A stretch of DNA of 64,000 bases from Bdellovibrionia bacterium (GCA_030427805.1 JAUICP010000002.1:744001-808000); one strand, 5' to 3'. Counted from the stretch's first letter, positions 43,596-53,368 are shown. A program made the numbers and translations. The notes: generated by a model not told the origin, from the letters alone.

Positions 43596-44390
43596 CTAGT
43601 AGTTTTTCGGTGTTACTGAAGTACTATTCCAGTCCACATTTTTATCACTACACTTCAAAACATCAGAACCTTGCCAGTCTGAATTCGGCACATTGGAGTG
43701 ATTTAAGTTACAATCCTTACTACTCCCATTTGTAAAGGTGATGTATCTAATAAAAGCATTATTCCAAACAGAGTTTCTAAAGTCGACGCCCTCCATTTTT
43801 GCATCTTTAATTCCGTCCTTTGCGGCCCTTCTAATAAAGGCATTCGAAAAGTTAATTCCGCTAGCGTAAATGTTAATGAACTGAGAACCGCGAATGTCAG
43901 TGTTTTGGAATTTGGCCATGGTTAAATTAATATTCTTTAGAAGAGTGTTACTCATAGAAGCTTTGCGAAAATCTCCATAGGTATAACGATTTCCTCGGAG
44001 AGTAGCTCCCCCTAAATTAGCATTGTAAAAGTTAATGTGTTCAGCATAGGAGTTGATAATTTGCATTCCCTGCATATTGGTAACACCTTTAAAAATTGCA
44101 TTTGGCATATGACAATTTTTAAATTTAGCACCTTCTAAATTTGTCTTTTGAGATGAACTATTAGAGAAGTTAGCAGAGTTTAAACCCGCTCCATCAAAGG
44201 TCGCATTTCTTAAATTCGAACCCTGAAAACTGACACTTCCAGCTTCAAAATTATTGAATACCGCTCCCGATAGATCTTTGTTCTTACAATTATGTTGATT
44301 AACACAAGCGTTGTAGTGATTAGTGTTATAGGCCTGAGCCGCCCCGAAAAAGAAAAGACTAGTAAAAATTAAAAAAAGTCCCCGAATCAT
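43596..44390 (-). CDS. Secreted pentapeptide-repeat protein
   Basis: The ATG at 44390 follows GGAGG by 7 bases and begins a signal peptide (MIRGLFLIFTSLFFFGAAQA). The 264-residue protein is then filled with pentapeptide repeats of the form A(D/N)LXX, seen for example in NLRNATFDGAGLNSANFSNS and AFIRRAAKDGIKDAKMEG. Such repeats fold as a right-handed quadrilateral beta helix. Cysteines near both ends of the repeat region may cap it. Function of secreted members is unknown; a DNA-mimic role as in Qnr proteins is unlikely for an exported protein. Confidence 0.85.
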   Translation of the reverse strand: MIRGLFLIFTSLFFFGAAQAYNTNHYNACVNQHNCKNKDLSGAVFNNFEAGSVSFQGSNLRNATFDGAGLNSANFSNSSSQKTNLEGAKFKNCHMPNAIFKGVTNMQGMQIINSYAEHINFYNANLGGATLRGNRYTYGDFRKASMSNTLLKNINLTMAKFQNTDIRGSQFINIYASGINFSNAFIRRAAKDGIKDAKMEGVDFRNSVWNNAFIRYITFTNGSSKDCNLNHSNVPNSDWQGSDVLKCSDKNVDWNSTSVTPKNY

Positions 44391-44690
44391 AATTATCCTC
44401 CAAGATACATTCCACCCGTTAATCAGAATAAGGGGTGGCAAGGAAGTATGAAAAAAATGTTAAGGCTTATTTTCAAATTTGACCGTTTCCAGCTTTGATC
44501 CGTCGAAGGTATCGACGAAATACCCCAACTATCGAAAAGTTCGACGTATTATTTTGCCCCGATTAAACGTCTCAACCCGGACCGGATCATTATAAAGTCC
44601 TGTAATCTCAGACATTTTCTTTTGCTAAATCAACTCGACAGCAATTTCAGTTTCTGATACCTTCCTTTTCTATCCTGAAGCAAGGTATTC

Positions 44691-44781
44691 GGAGAGGTGG
44701 CAGAGTGGTTGAATGCGCACGCCTGGAACGCGTGTAGGCGTTAATAGCGTCTCGAGGGTTCGAATCCCTCCCTCTCCGCCA
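44691..44781 (+). tRNA. tRNA-Ser (GGA)
   Basis: A 91-base class II tRNA with encoded CCA. The acceptor GGAGAGG pairs with CCTCTCC, the D arm contains AGTGGTTGAATGC, the anticodon loop reads CTGGAAC with anticodon GGA, a long variable arm (GCGTTAATAGCGTC region) is present, and the T arm contains GGGTTCGAATCCC. Confidence 0.96.
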
Positions 44782-44844
44782 ATCGGTAGAAGCTTCCTTT
44801 TGGTAACTACTGCGCGTCCAAATCCAATTATTAAAAAAACAGCG

Positions 44845-45372
44845 TTATTCTTCGGGATCCGCACCAAAAACAGAAAGTGTTTCTGAGTTTGAAATACTAA
44901 TGCGATACTCTCCAACCGGGGTTACCCAATGCTCGTAAAGATCATTAGAGAATTGAATTTTTGCAGTTGGACCAAGAATGACTTTAAGAGCGTTTTTATC
45001 TAATTCTTCGCTTCCAATTAGGCTGGCTCCGTCATCGACGAAAATTAATTCATTGGAATTATAAAATTTTTGAAATCTATTAAAAGTATCAAGACTGTAG
45101 GCGCAAGCCTCTTCCAACGCCTTAGCGTTTGGACTTGACTCTAGAATCATAGATATCTGTGATTCAGATCCATCTATGTTATATCTCCAACAACAATGCT
45201 GATGGGTTTCTCGTCTTGGGTCGGGATAACTCCACTTCGATGCATTTCTTTTTTTCAAAAATTTAGGTCGAAAAGAATCGGAAACCTCTTGTTCAAAGGT
45301 CTCTTTTTGAAGACCCTGAAAAGTGACCTTCAGTGAAAACCCATATCCAGGAAACTTGCCAATAAATTGCAT
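44845..45372 (-). CDS. Uncharacterised cytoplasmic protein
   Basis: A 175-residue protein starting at the ATG at 45372, with GGAGC at proper distance; the frame is open further upstream but without start signals. No signal peptide. It has a charged first half with a HQHCCWRY motif (adjacent cysteines flanked by histidines, a possible metal site) and an acidic C-terminus ending ADPEE. No family recognised. It lies 3' of tRNA-Ser on the other strand and is probably transcribed alone. Confidence 0.55.
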   Translation of the reverse strand: MQFIGKFPGYGFSLKVTFQGLQKETFEQEVSDSFRPKFLKKRNASKWSYPDPRRETHQHCCWRYNIDGSESQISMILESSPNAKALEEACAYSLDTFNRFQKFYNSNELIFVDDGASLIGSEELDKNALKVILGPTAKIQFSNDLYEHWVTPVGEYRISISNSETLSVFGADPEE

Positions 45373-45434
45373 CAAAGTTGCTCCTCGAATAATTCTGAAA
45401 AAGACGACTTGAATTGTCATCAATAAAAAATAAA

Positions 45435-45461
45435 AAAGTCCGACAATTCGTATCGGACTTT
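45435..45461 (-). terminator. Terminator after the 45503 gene
   Basis: On the minus strand AAAGTCCGA and TCGGACTTT form a 9-pair stem followed by TTTATTTTTTATT. Confidence 0.75.
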
Positions 45462-45502
45462 ATTAGAACTTTAAGAACAGTACTATCTACTTTTCTGTAC
45501 CT

Positions 45503-45880
45503 TCAATCCCTAGGAAAAGCTGGATTATTCACCGTTGTCTCACAGGATAGATTTTTAACTAGAATTCCGTTTTCCATAATCGAAAGATTCATTTTAGCGT
45601 TTTGTCCAAAAAGAGGACCTTCTGGGATTCCGATGGCCATAATAGTATCGGAACTTGAGAAGTAAACTCCTGGCATTTCTATGCTGGGATTAAAAGGAAC
45701 ATCCAAAGACAACAAACCTTCTTCAGTCGAAAGATCGAGTTTAAGATTAAAGTTCGAATAGACAAAAGTTGGCGTATAGATCGAAGCCACTTTGTTTCCA
45801 TCCTCATCAAGACAATCCAAATTAATTTGCGCAGCAAAAGCATTAAAGTTCAAAAGTAAAATTAGAATGATGTATTTCAT
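45503..45880 (-). CDS. Small secreted protein of unknown function
   Basis: The ATG at 45880 is preceded by AGGAGGGG, an unusually strong ribosome binding site, and starts a signal peptide (MKYIILILLLNFNAFA). The 125-residue product is beta-rich by appearance, with two cysteines (NLDCLDE and NLSCET) that may form a disulfide. No domain recognised. Small size, strong translation signal and export suggest an abundant periplasmic or outer-membrane-associated protein. Confidence 0.68.
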   Translation of the reverse strand: MKYIILILLLNFNAFAAQINLDCLDEDGNKVASIYTPTFVYSNFNLKLDLSTEEGLLSLDVPFNPSIEMPGVYFSSSDTIMAIGIPEGPLFGQNAKMNLSIMENGILVKNLSCETTVNNPAFPRD

Positions 45881-46072
45881 ATCCCCTCCTTGAATAGGTA
45901 ACAAGAGAACCCTAGCAAAATCACCGACCCCCATAAAATAGGTAATTTATATGGTTGCCATAGGTGAGGCTGGTGACTGGACCAAAGACTTCGAATTTCA
46001 TTTGTAATTTAACTCAAATCAGTCGATTTGTTAGATCTTGAACTCACTTAGAAAGACCAGTACCTTCGAATA

Positions 46073-47842
46073 ATGAACTCGTTTTTCTCCCCTTTAAAAT
46101 CTGCTGATGGGTCGATTCTCGTTTTTTTTGCTCTTGCGCTCTTTTCTCCACATATCATTGCGGCACCAACTCAACTTTTTATCGATCGCCCTGAAGAATT
46201 GGTCGAACTCGAAAACAAGGGCTATCACTTTGCTAAATGGCTTTCAAACTCAGCCAAAACCCTAAACAACCACGATCTCTACGCCAAGAGCGCAAGATAC
46301 AAGTTCATCGTCGACTCCCTTTCTAAAGATCTCAATACGATTGCCAGGACTGATCCCAGGGCTTCGGTCACCATGGACCGCGCCCATCGCCTATTCAATA
46401 AGAGATGGCTTACGTCGAAGTCAGCCCACTATGAACTCGTCGGAGTCATTAATAGGATGGATCGCATTGACTTTCATGGAGGAACTTGCGGAGAAATTCG
46501 CTTCATCTATCGTTTGGCCTATAAAATAAAAAAGAAAAAACAAATTATTCAATCGAGGCTTCCCCTCACCTTTAACGTCGTATCCTTTCTAAAAGGTGAC
46601 TGCTCCAAAATTGCCAAAAGCTGGAGGTCATTGGCCCCATTAAATAACTCAGAACTCAAGTCAGTAGAACTTAATCTACAGGCAGTTCGCTGGCCTTCGA
46701 CCATTCGTCCCGATTTTGGTGGATATGCTGAGTACTTTTTAAGAGTGTTCACCCCTAAAGGTGAGACAATGACCCTTGGAGTACTCGAAAACACTCCCGA
46801 CGTTTCTCGGTTGCGCAAAAATAAAAAACTACGATTAGAATTGCTGACGTGGTTGAGCGAGAAGGAGCAACTTAAAAAATTAGACATGGGCACTCTGGTT
46901 ATTCCAGATAAGTATCTAGCCACAGAGGCCACTTCAGTAGCCCTTCACGGCCGCGCTCGACTATTCAACCAACCCTTCTCCCGCCTCTTTAAAGAAGAAG
47001 ATTTCAAAGGTATCGAGTTCAAGAATTACTCTAGCTTTAAAACTCCGTTTGCCCTAATAAAGCGGGCCAATGATTTATCCTGTGTCGGTTGCCACCAAGG
47101 GCGTACTGTTGCTGGATTTCACTTTTTAGGAACCGATCGCAAAGGCGTCTCATCAGTCAATGCCATACTAAGCTCATTTTCAGCTCACTTTTTTAATGAT
47201 CAAAAACGCAGAGAGCACTATTGGAAAGCACTCGTAAATAAAGAGGATACAAGAAGCTATAGATCACTTTCGGTTCGCGCCCCCCACGAGAAAGGTAGCT
47301 GGGGATCCCACTGCAGCATGGGATCTGACCCCAGTTTTAGTAATTGGACCTGCGAAACAGGCCTTGTTTGCCAAAGATATGATTTGGATAAAAACAGTCC
47401 GCTGGGTACCTGCCTCGAGGCAGCCGACGCCAGTGAAGGGAGTCCGTGCAAAGTCGGAACCTACAAGGGGCACGATAGTCCCTACAAAGACCGACTCCTA
47501 AAGCAAAGGCGAGTGAGTTGTCGCGATGATCTCATTTGCGAAGAAACTTCTGTGGGCTTTCCTGGCGGCATGTGTTCTGGCAACTGCTCTAAACTCGGCG
47601 AGGATGCTACTTGTGGGTCGATCGCCGTACTCTATGGCTTTAATCGCTGCCTCAGTCGAGGTAAACCCTTTGCCGACTGCTTAAGTAACAATGTAAGACC
47701 TGGGTCTCTTCGAGGATGCCATTCAACAAAGCACTGCCGAGACGATTATATTTGCGCTAAAACTCAGAGTGGTTCCGGAGGCTGCATCCCCCCTTACTTT
47801 CTTTTTCAACTTAGAGTCGACGGACACCCAAAACCTGACTAA
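46073..47842 (+). CDS. Secreted protein with one CxxCH motif and Cys-rich C-terminus
   Basis: A 589-residue protein with an N-terminal signal peptide (about residues 13-31). A GVINRMDRIDF...GTCGEIRFIYR block is of a kind I associate with uncharacterised proteins of delta-proteobacteria-like predators and myxobacteria. C337-V-G-C340-H341 (LSCVGCHQGRTVAGFHFLG) is a cytochrome-c-type haem motif, though no distal Met/His ligand is obvious. After about residue 400 there are over a dozen cysteines, probably in disulfides. It may be a redox or binding protein on the cell surface. Ribosome binding is weak. Confidence 0.68.
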   Translation: MNSFFSPLKSADGSILVFFALALFSPHIIAAPTQLFIDRPEELVELENKGYHFAKWLSNSAKTLNNHDLYAKSARYKFIVDSLSKDLNTIARTDPRASVTMDRAHRLFNKRWLTSKSAHYELVGVINRMDRIDFHGGTCGEIRFIYRLAYKIKKKKQIIQSRLPLTFNVVSFLKGDCSKIAKSWRSLAPLNNSELKSVELNLQAVRWPSTIRPDFGGYAEYFLRVFTPKGETMTLGVLENTPDVSRLRKNKKLRLELLTWLSEKEQLKKLDMGTLVIPDKYLATEATSVALHGRARLFNQPFSRLFKEEDFKGIEFKNYSSFKTPFALIKRANDLSCVGCHQGRTVAGFHFLGTDRKGVSSVNAILSSFSAHFFNDQKRREHYWKALVNKEDTRSYRSLSVRAPHEKGSWGSHCSMGSDPSFSNWTCETGLVCQRYDLDKNSPLGTCLEAADASEGSPCKVGTYKGHDSPYKDRLLKQRRVSCRDDLICEETSVGFPGGMCSGNCSKLGEDATCGSIAVLYGFNRCLSRGKPFADCLSNNVRPGSLRGCHSTKHCRDDYICAKTQSGSGGCIPPYFLFQLRVDGHPKPD

Positions 47843-47872
47843 ACTGACCGAACCTGGTATACCACCTATAAT

Positions 47873-48463
47873 ATGAAACTAGATCGTCGATATAGAAAAA
47901 TTATTGGAACTCTTACAATCCTAGCCGCAATGACTTTGATTCATTTAATCAGCCAAGTCCTGGGTAGTGAGGCATTGTTTGGAATAAAAGATGATCCATC
48001 CCTCTATAAGTTTCTCGCATTTGACAGCAGCCAGCCTCTAAAACTCGGCGGCATCACTCTTTTTTCTAGCTACTTTGTTCATTACAACTGGCCGCACTTG
48101 ATTCAAGACTTGGTATTACTCGGATTTTTTTCGATGATGCTCGAGGCTCGACACGGCGCCTTCAAAACAATGAGTTTACCTTTAATAGTTCACGCCCTTG
48201 CCCTTGCTCCGATGGCATTAGTACTGCCAAAGCAACATTTATTCTTAGGATCTAGCCTCGGAGGAATATGTCTTTTTACCTATTACTGCCTCACAAATAA
48301 AAAACCGATACTTCTCAGTATCGGTCTTATCGCTATTCTCGGGCTTGGCTTTTATCAAACTAATGATCTATACAGTAATTTCGCCCATTTTTTGGCTGTA
48401 GTATTTAGTTTCTTACTTTTCTTTATACCCAAGCATTTTCTGGCCCGGTCTAAAAAATCTTAA
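47873..48463 (+). CDS. Rhomboid-like intramembrane protease
   Basis: A 196-residue protein with about six transmembrane helices. FVHYNWPHLIQDL (69-81) is the usual His-x-x-x-His-x-x-x-Asn-type block after the first helix (Asn replaced), LGSSLGG (125-131) is a slightly degenerate Gly-x-Ser-Gly with S128 as nucleophile candidate, and H172 in FAHFLA is the catalytic His candidate. The compact size recalls rhombosortases, which process sorting signals at the C-terminus of surface proteins. It starts 30 bases after the CxxCH protein gene and may act on it; its own C-terminus overlaps the convergent gene by 51 bases. Confidence 0.7.
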   Translation: MKLDRRYRKIIGTLTILAAMTLIHLISQVLGSEALFGIKDDPSLYKFLAFDSSQPLKLGGITLFSSYFVHYNWPHLIQDLVLLGFFSMMLEARHGAFKTMSLPLIVHALALAPMALVLPKQHLFLGSSLGGICLFTYYCLTNKKPILLSIGLIAILGLGFYQTNDLYSNFAHFLAVVFSFLLFFIPKHFLARSKKS

Positions 48464-49891
48464 TCGACCTTTCATATCACCAATGTACCATCCCTCTGGA
48501 GCGACCAGGGGGCTCGCATAACTGGTTTGCCACTTTTCATCTTCTGAAGGCAACCAGTGCCCCAAGATTTTCCCGTTCGTTGGGTTCAAGGCATAGAGAC
48601 CATTTTTCAGAGAGCTATAAACTAAAACGTTTCTGTATGGATCGTAACTCACTGGAGAATAATTACCCTGTTTTTTAGGATCGTGAGTTTTTTGGCACCA
48701 ATCGACACGAGCCGTATTTGTGTTAAGACTACAAATCTCTCCCGTTGCATCTGCGAATACGACATTATCGTTGATTGTAATCGGAATACTCACAGCACCG
48801 GCAAGACTTCGATGACCCATGGTCGGTCGACCATCTACTTTATTGAAACACTGGATTCCACCGATCTCTGACTCGAAATAGACTTCTCCATAAACAAAAC
48901 AAACATGGTCACCAGCAATTGTTGGTTTCATCCAAACCCCGGCCGGCAACTCCCTTTTCCAAAGGGTTTCACCACTCATAAAGTCGTAAGCCAAGGCGTA
49001 GGAGCGATACTTTTTAGCGTCTCCTTTTTCGCGCCCAGTACCGACGAAAACATATTTATCTTCGACAATAACCGAACCATCATTATGCCCGTCGACTCTA
49101 TGCCACTTTTCTTCCATGGTATTGGGATCAATGGCGTAGACACCATCGCCACCAGCAACAACAAAGAGTCGATCCTCACCATTGAGAGTAGCAAAAGTGG
49201 ATTGGCCTTCGGTATGACCGAGTGTCGTAAAGTACTTTTCGAGCTTTCCATCATTTAAATTAAAGAAGTAGATTCGCGCGTAATGGGTCGTGTGTACGCC
49301 TTCGCCGAGAACTAAATAGTTGTTCCAAATGAGTGGCGCAGGAGTGACAAAAGTACCAACATAGAATTTTCTTAACTCTTTTAACGATTCACGCTCTATT
49401 TCATAGACCCAACCGTGAGTCGTACCAACAAATAGAGATTTACCACTCATGGCGGGAGCTCTAAAGATTCCGCCATCTAATACAATGTCACCTGAGGCAG
49501 AGAACTGACTAAAATTAGGTTCCATCGTTGTATCTTTGAAAACATTTATTCTCTCGGGAACATTATCATATATTTTGTTACCAATAGAACCAGCCGGGTT
49601 TCTTTTGTGAATGTTAGTTATGAACACCGGCATATTATCCACGTACTTATATGCCCAGATCCCAGCCCAAATAATGCCGTTAAGGACAACAGCCGAAATT
49701 AAAAATCGCGGCTTTAATAGCAATTCCAAAAGTTGCTTTGGTCCTTCAGCTTTGAGCTTGATGCCAAACAGTCCGGCGATAAAAGTCGCTACAACACTAA
49801 TACCCACGCCCAGAATAGTTAGTGGGATTAATATTGTTGGTATAATCAATAAATGAACATTACTTGGTATTAATTCTTCCATAGTTTCCAT
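48413..49891 (-). CDS. Membrane-anchored PQQ-like beta-propeller protein
   Basis: A 492-residue protein with two hydrophobic segments near the N-terminus (about 13-42 and 62-82) and an outer domain made of repeated beta sheets with WD/PQQ-type features: GWVYEIERES, GDGVYAIDPNTMEEKWHR, SYALAYDFMSGETLWKREL, GEICSLNTNTARVDWC, NGLYALNPTNGKILGHW. This resembles BamB-like or quinoprotein-type propellers; no catalytic metal site is evident. The start overlaps the end of the PEP-utilising gene by 32 bases, so the two form an operon. An alternative start is ATG three codons on. Confidence 0.82.
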   Translation of the reverse strand: METMEELIPSNVHLLIIPTILIPLTILGVGISVVATFIAGLFGIKLKAEGPKQLLELLLKPRFLISAVVLNGIIWAGIWAYKYVDNMPVFITNIHKRNPAGSIGNKIYDNVPERINVFKDTTMEPNFSQFSASGDIVLDGGIFRAPAMSGKSLFVGTTHGWVYEIERESLKELRKFYVGTFVTPAPLIWNNYLVLGEGVHTTHYARIYFFNLNDGKLEKYFTTLGHTEGQSTFATLNGEDRLFVVAGGDGVYAIDPNTMEEKWHRVDGHNDGSVIVEDKYVFVGTGREKGDAKKYRSYALAYDFMSGETLWKRELPAGVWMKPTIAGDHVCFVYGEVYFESEIGGIQCFNKVDGRPTMGHRSLAGAVSIPITINDNVVFADATGEICSLNTNTARVDWCQKTHDPKKQGNYSPVSYDPYRNVLVYSSLKNGLYALNPTNGKILGHWLPSEDEKWQTSYASPLVAPEGWYIGDMKGRLRFFRPGQKMLGYKEK

Positions 49892-52208
49892 CCAACCAAA
49901 TGGTTTGTCCGTTTTTTAATTTTCTATGACATTGAAAAATTCCGCTAACCGCAGGGAGATGCAATTCACGAGCTAAAATAGCACAATGAGATAACACGCC
50001 TCCTTTTTCAACAACGATGCCTTTAACTTTAGTAAACAAAGGAGTCCAACCAGGGTCCGTCGTTTCTGCAACAAGAATTGTATCCTCTTCGATGCTATCA
50101 AGATCTACTTCATTGGGATCTTCGACAATTAATACTTTGCCCTGAACTAAACCTGGCGATAGTGGTTCTCCCGTTAAGAAGTCGCTCTGTGGCCCGACCT
50201 CGCCCGCAAGAGTCCTTTCGATATCAGCCATCGAAACGATTTGTGGGAATGAGAAGTATTTCATATCAGACTTACGCTCTTTCCTCTTTTTTATTTGAGC
50301 CTTAAGGGATTCAATTTTATCGAGTCCCTCTTTTGTTTGGAGACTCATGATCTCATCAACGTTGAGCCAAAAAATATCATCATCGAGACCAACGCGGCTG
50401 CCAATTTCTTTGAGAATAAAACGAATGTGGGCATAGGGTTTCAACAGCTCCATCTTCCATTGTTCGCGCAACTCAAGAAGCTCTTTCAACATTAACCATT
50501 CCTGCTTAATGATCGATCTTTTAAATGAGTCGATTTTTTCGATTTCTTGGATAACCTCAAGTTTATCCTCAAACAACTCTGCCTTCGACTCTTCATACTC
50601 TTCAGGTTTCAGTGAATAAAAAGACTTATCACCGATCTCAACCCAACGCTTGCTCACTAAATCGAGCTCACCAGGCCCCCGATGCCCATATCGAGACATA
50701 AAGAAAGGTCTAAATCTGGGATAGGCACAGGCTTTTTTGAAATAGCGATTCATCTCTGAAGTTGCCGTCTGTAAGCCGTAAGCCATCCACCGGCGAAGTC
50801 TTTGCTGAGCCTCGTCTTTATCAAAAACCGAATTCAATATAGCGATTAGCGAGCTCATCGTCGATTCAGTTAGAACGACGAGAGTGAAAGGATTCACCAA
50901 GGTATATTTTGAAAAAATATGGACTTCTTTTTCGAGACGACTAAACAGCTTATCATTAGACCAAGACTGATAGAGGTTGGCATCAATGGGTCGATCCATT
51001 TTAGACTTGAACATTGAGAGTTCTTTATGACAATGACTAATCCACTTTTTGCGATTTGTAGAAAGATTCCATCCGACCTGAATCATCTTATAAATAGAAA
51101 TTGGAGTACGAAGAATCGTTGTCGCATCTATTTTTTTATAATCAAACTTCAAGTGAGGTCTCGGATACGGTTCAATTCGGTAGGGAATTGGCCCAAAAAA
51201 CAAAGATCCAAGTTTTTCTAAATTAATATAAGCCCGACCAAACACCATTTCTAAAATCGATTCTTGGGGACTGAACTCGTGATTTGTGAAACTCAAATAG
51301 CCCAGCTGCTTGAGTGCATCTCCGAAGGATTGATTTGGAGAAAAAGCTTTGCTCCACAGGCTATAAGTGGCAGGAGTTGGATAGCCGTTCCATTCAGCAA
51401 ACGTTTGACCATCCCACACAGTTTTTTCGGAGTGAGTTTTTCGCAAACGCTCTAACTCTTCTTCGCCTATTGCATGGACATCTTTTGCATCTGAGTCGGG
51501 GTCGATTGTTGTTATTGGACGAGCTTGAAGAAGAAAAAGCTGATCGTTCTTATCAATAGCCCATTCAATATCAATTTCGGTATTAAGCTTTTGCTTAACT
51601 GATTGACCCATACGATTAATTTCATCAACTTGCTCTTTGCTGAGATGGGCGTTTTCAGAATCAGGATACGTCTCTTTGGAATAGATTTGCGGAGTTCTCT
51701 TTCCTGAAACAAGGTCCTCACCGAGCCCTTCGATGGCCTCTAAGATCCAGCTTTTTTGAAGACCCCGTGGATCTCTAGAAAAATAAACTCCCGCCGCTTT
51801 AGCGTCGACCATGAGTTGGATCACAACATTCATCCCTCGATCTCGGTCCTTACCAATAAAGTGGTCTCCATAAACTTGTGAGGCTTTGTTGTTAATCGAT
51901 TGAAAACAATCAAGAACGGCTTGTCGCAATTCTTCTTCACTCTTCACATTGAGAAAGCTCGAATTTTGTCCGGCAAAACTCGTTTGATTGGAGTCCTCAG
52001 CTTTCGCCGAACTTCTCACGGCTAAGGGCGTATTATTATTCCCTTCCCACCATTCAAAGAGATCGGCCCAAGAATCAGGTGTCTGAGGAACTTCCTCTAG
52101 AATTATTCCATCAGGAACCTGGAATCCATGATTGTGGAGCAAGGCTAAGTTGTATGCTTTGCCCCCAAGGTAAGAATGCTCTGGCTTGACTTGATCAAAA
52201 GTTCTCAC
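49860..52208 (-). CDS. PEP synthase/PPDK-like phosphotransferase
   Basis: A 782-residue protein starting at GTG. The N-terminal PPDK ATP-binding domain has LGGKAYNLALL, PLAVRSSAKAEDSNQTSFAGQ (the glycine/serine-rich loop), and DIEWAIDKNDQLFLLQARP. A helical linker of about 350 residues follows. The C-terminal mobile swivelling domain has GGVLSHCAILARE with the phosphorylatable H741. It lacks the PEP/pyruvate TIM-barrel domain of PEP synthase; this ATP-grasp-linker-His layout matches rifampicin phosphotransferase-like enzymes that phosphorylate other molecules. The linked substrate is unknown. Operon with the propeller gene. Confidence 0.85.
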   Translation of the reverse strand: MRTFDQVKPEHSYLGGKAYNLALLHNHGFQVPDGIILEEVPQTPDSWADLFEWWEGNNNTPLAVRSSAKAEDSNQTSFAGQNSSFLNVKSEEELRQAVLDCFQSINNKASQVYGDHFIGKDRDRGMNVVIQLMVDAKAAGVYFSRDPRGLQKSWILEAIEGLGEDLVSGKRTPQIYSKETYPDSENAHLSKEQVDEINRMGQSVKQKLNTEIDIEWAIDKNDQLFLLQARPITTIDPDSDAKDVHAIGEEELERLRKTHSEKTVWDGQTFAEWNGYPTPATYSLWSKAFSPNQSFGDALKQLGYLSFTNHEFSPQESILEMVFGRAYINLEKLGSLFFGPIPYRIEPYPRPHLKFDYKKIDATTILRTPISIYKMIQVGWNLSTNRKKWISHCHKELSMFKSKMDRPIDANLYQSWSNDKLFSRLEKEVHIFSKYTLVNPFTLVVLTESTMSSLIAILNSVFDKDEAQQRLRRWMAYGLQTATSEMNRYFKKACAYPRFRPFFMSRYGHRGPGELDLVSKRWVEIGDKSFYSLKPEEYEESKAELFEDKLEVIQEIEKIDSFKRSIIKQEWLMLKELLELREQWKMELLKPYAHIRFILKEIGSRVGLDDDIFWLNVDEIMSLQTKEGLDKIESLKAQIKKRKERKSDMKYFSFPQIVSMADIERTLAGEVGPQSDFLTGEPLSPGLVQGKVLIVEDPNEVDLDSIEEDTILVAETTDPGWTPLFTKVKGIVVEKGGVLSHCAILARELHLPAVSGIFQCHRKLKNGQTIWLDGNYGRINTK

Positions 52209-52291
52209 TTCTTAATCCCCTTATTTTGAGGATTGAGGTGTAGATCTTCTTAGACGCCATGTCACTAGGAGAAAAACCAAAACCTAACAAA

Positions 52292-52313
52292 AAAGCCCCA
52301 TAAGGGGGCTTTC
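52292..52313 (-). terminator. Terminator after the DUF4214 lipoprotein gene
   Basis: AAAGCCCC pairs with GGGGCTTT around a short loop. On the minus strand it is followed by a T run, 109 bases downstream of the stop at 52422 and before the PEP-synthase-like gene. Confidence 0.7.
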
Positions 52314-52421
52314 GTGACTATTTGTCTCTAGTGATTGAAAAGACTGACCCACTAAAGATGCTTGGCGTCATCCAATTAAAGACACCGACTTTTTTGAAAG
52401 GTCAGAACGATAATAAGGAGT

Positions 52422-53144
52422 CTATTGATACCAGGTCGGAGTGGCATCGACTAAATCAAAAATTTCCTCAGCCCAAGCCCTTCGCAATGAATCGTTTAAG
52501 ACCGATTGCGCATCGACACTGCCCTGCTGAACACCAAAGAGAAGGTCGGCTTCGAATTGTAAGTTTGCCGAAAAGACTCTATTGCTCCTATTGTACTGGT
52601 CCCTCCAATAATTGAGACCAGCATTCTCTGCATCTCTATTAAAGTACTTATTATAAAGAGAATGGATAAACTCATCGATCAAAAAGCCTGGGAATATCTT
52701 GTCAGCCTCCTCAATTAATTCTATGGCCTCATCAATTCGGTCTTGTTCGGCGAGGAGTCTTATACGGTCGTCACCCTGACAGTTAATAGCAATATCTGCC
52801 AGCACAGAAATCACTGCGTCAGCATCGTCGCCTCGATCTTCGATTTGATCAGTCCAATAATCGAGACCCGCTTGCTCGGCGTTTCGATTAAAAAGAGCTA
52901 AGTAGGCGTCATCCACAATTTTTTCATTTCCCGAAAGTGCTACAGGTGTCGGTGCTGGTGTGGGTGCAGGACTGGTATCTCCAGTAGGGTCATCAGGATT
53001 ATTTTGCTCTGCAGGTATCCCACTACCCGGTCCCCCGGAACCTCGATTGGTTTCGTTTTGCACTGGAAACTTATTTTTAGAACTCGAGCAATTAACAGAA
53101 AATATGAGTGCGATAGACATCGCAAAGACGAAATACAAATTCAC
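52422..53144 (-). CDS. DUF4214-type lipoprotein
   Basis: The GTG at 53144 is chosen because GGGGG lies 5 bases upstream and it starts a lipoprotein-like signal (NLYFVFAMSIALIFSVNCSSS). The 240-residue protein then has a Pro/Thr/Ala-rich linker (GDTSPAPTPAPTPVA) and two copies of a DUF4214 unit: DDAYLALFNRNAEQAGLDYW and the matching FIHSLYNKYFNRDAENAGLNYW. DUF4214 occurs in S-layer, adhesin and phage-tail proteins. The residue before the lipid-bearing Cys is Asn, as in the neighbour at 53369, which is not the textbook lipobox. Confidence 0.78.
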   Translation of the reverse strand: MNLYFVFAMSIALIFSVNCSSSKNKFPVQNETNRGSGGPGSGIPAEQNNPDDPTGDTSPAPTPAPTPVALSGNEKIVDDAYLALFNRNAEQAGLDYWTDQIEDRGDDADAVISVLADIAINCQGDDRIRLLAEQDRIDEAIELIEEADKIFPGFLIDEFIHSLYNKYFNRDAENAGLNYWRDQYNRSNRVFSANLQFEADLLFGVQQGSVDAQSVLNDSLRRAWAEEIFDLVDATPTWYQ

Positions 53145-53368
53145 TTTTACCCCCAAAAATGACAACATCACTGACATTGCACTAGCTAACCCACGTTTAT
53201 TTAGAGCAATAGCTATACCGATCAATTTCGGGTCACAGTAAAATGAGAGGGCTATCGGCGATCCCAGTTGTAAACACTTTTGATATTTTAAACAAAAGTA
53301 TTCACTTATGAGGTCACAGAATCTGTCTCACAAAGAAACACTTTAAGTAGAATCGTGTTTTAAGGTTT

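Noticed and set aside
53276-53298. ACTTTTG/CAAAAGT hairpin as terminator of the 53369 lipoprotein gene
   Set aside because: The stem is short and AT-rich and the following sequence lacks a T run.
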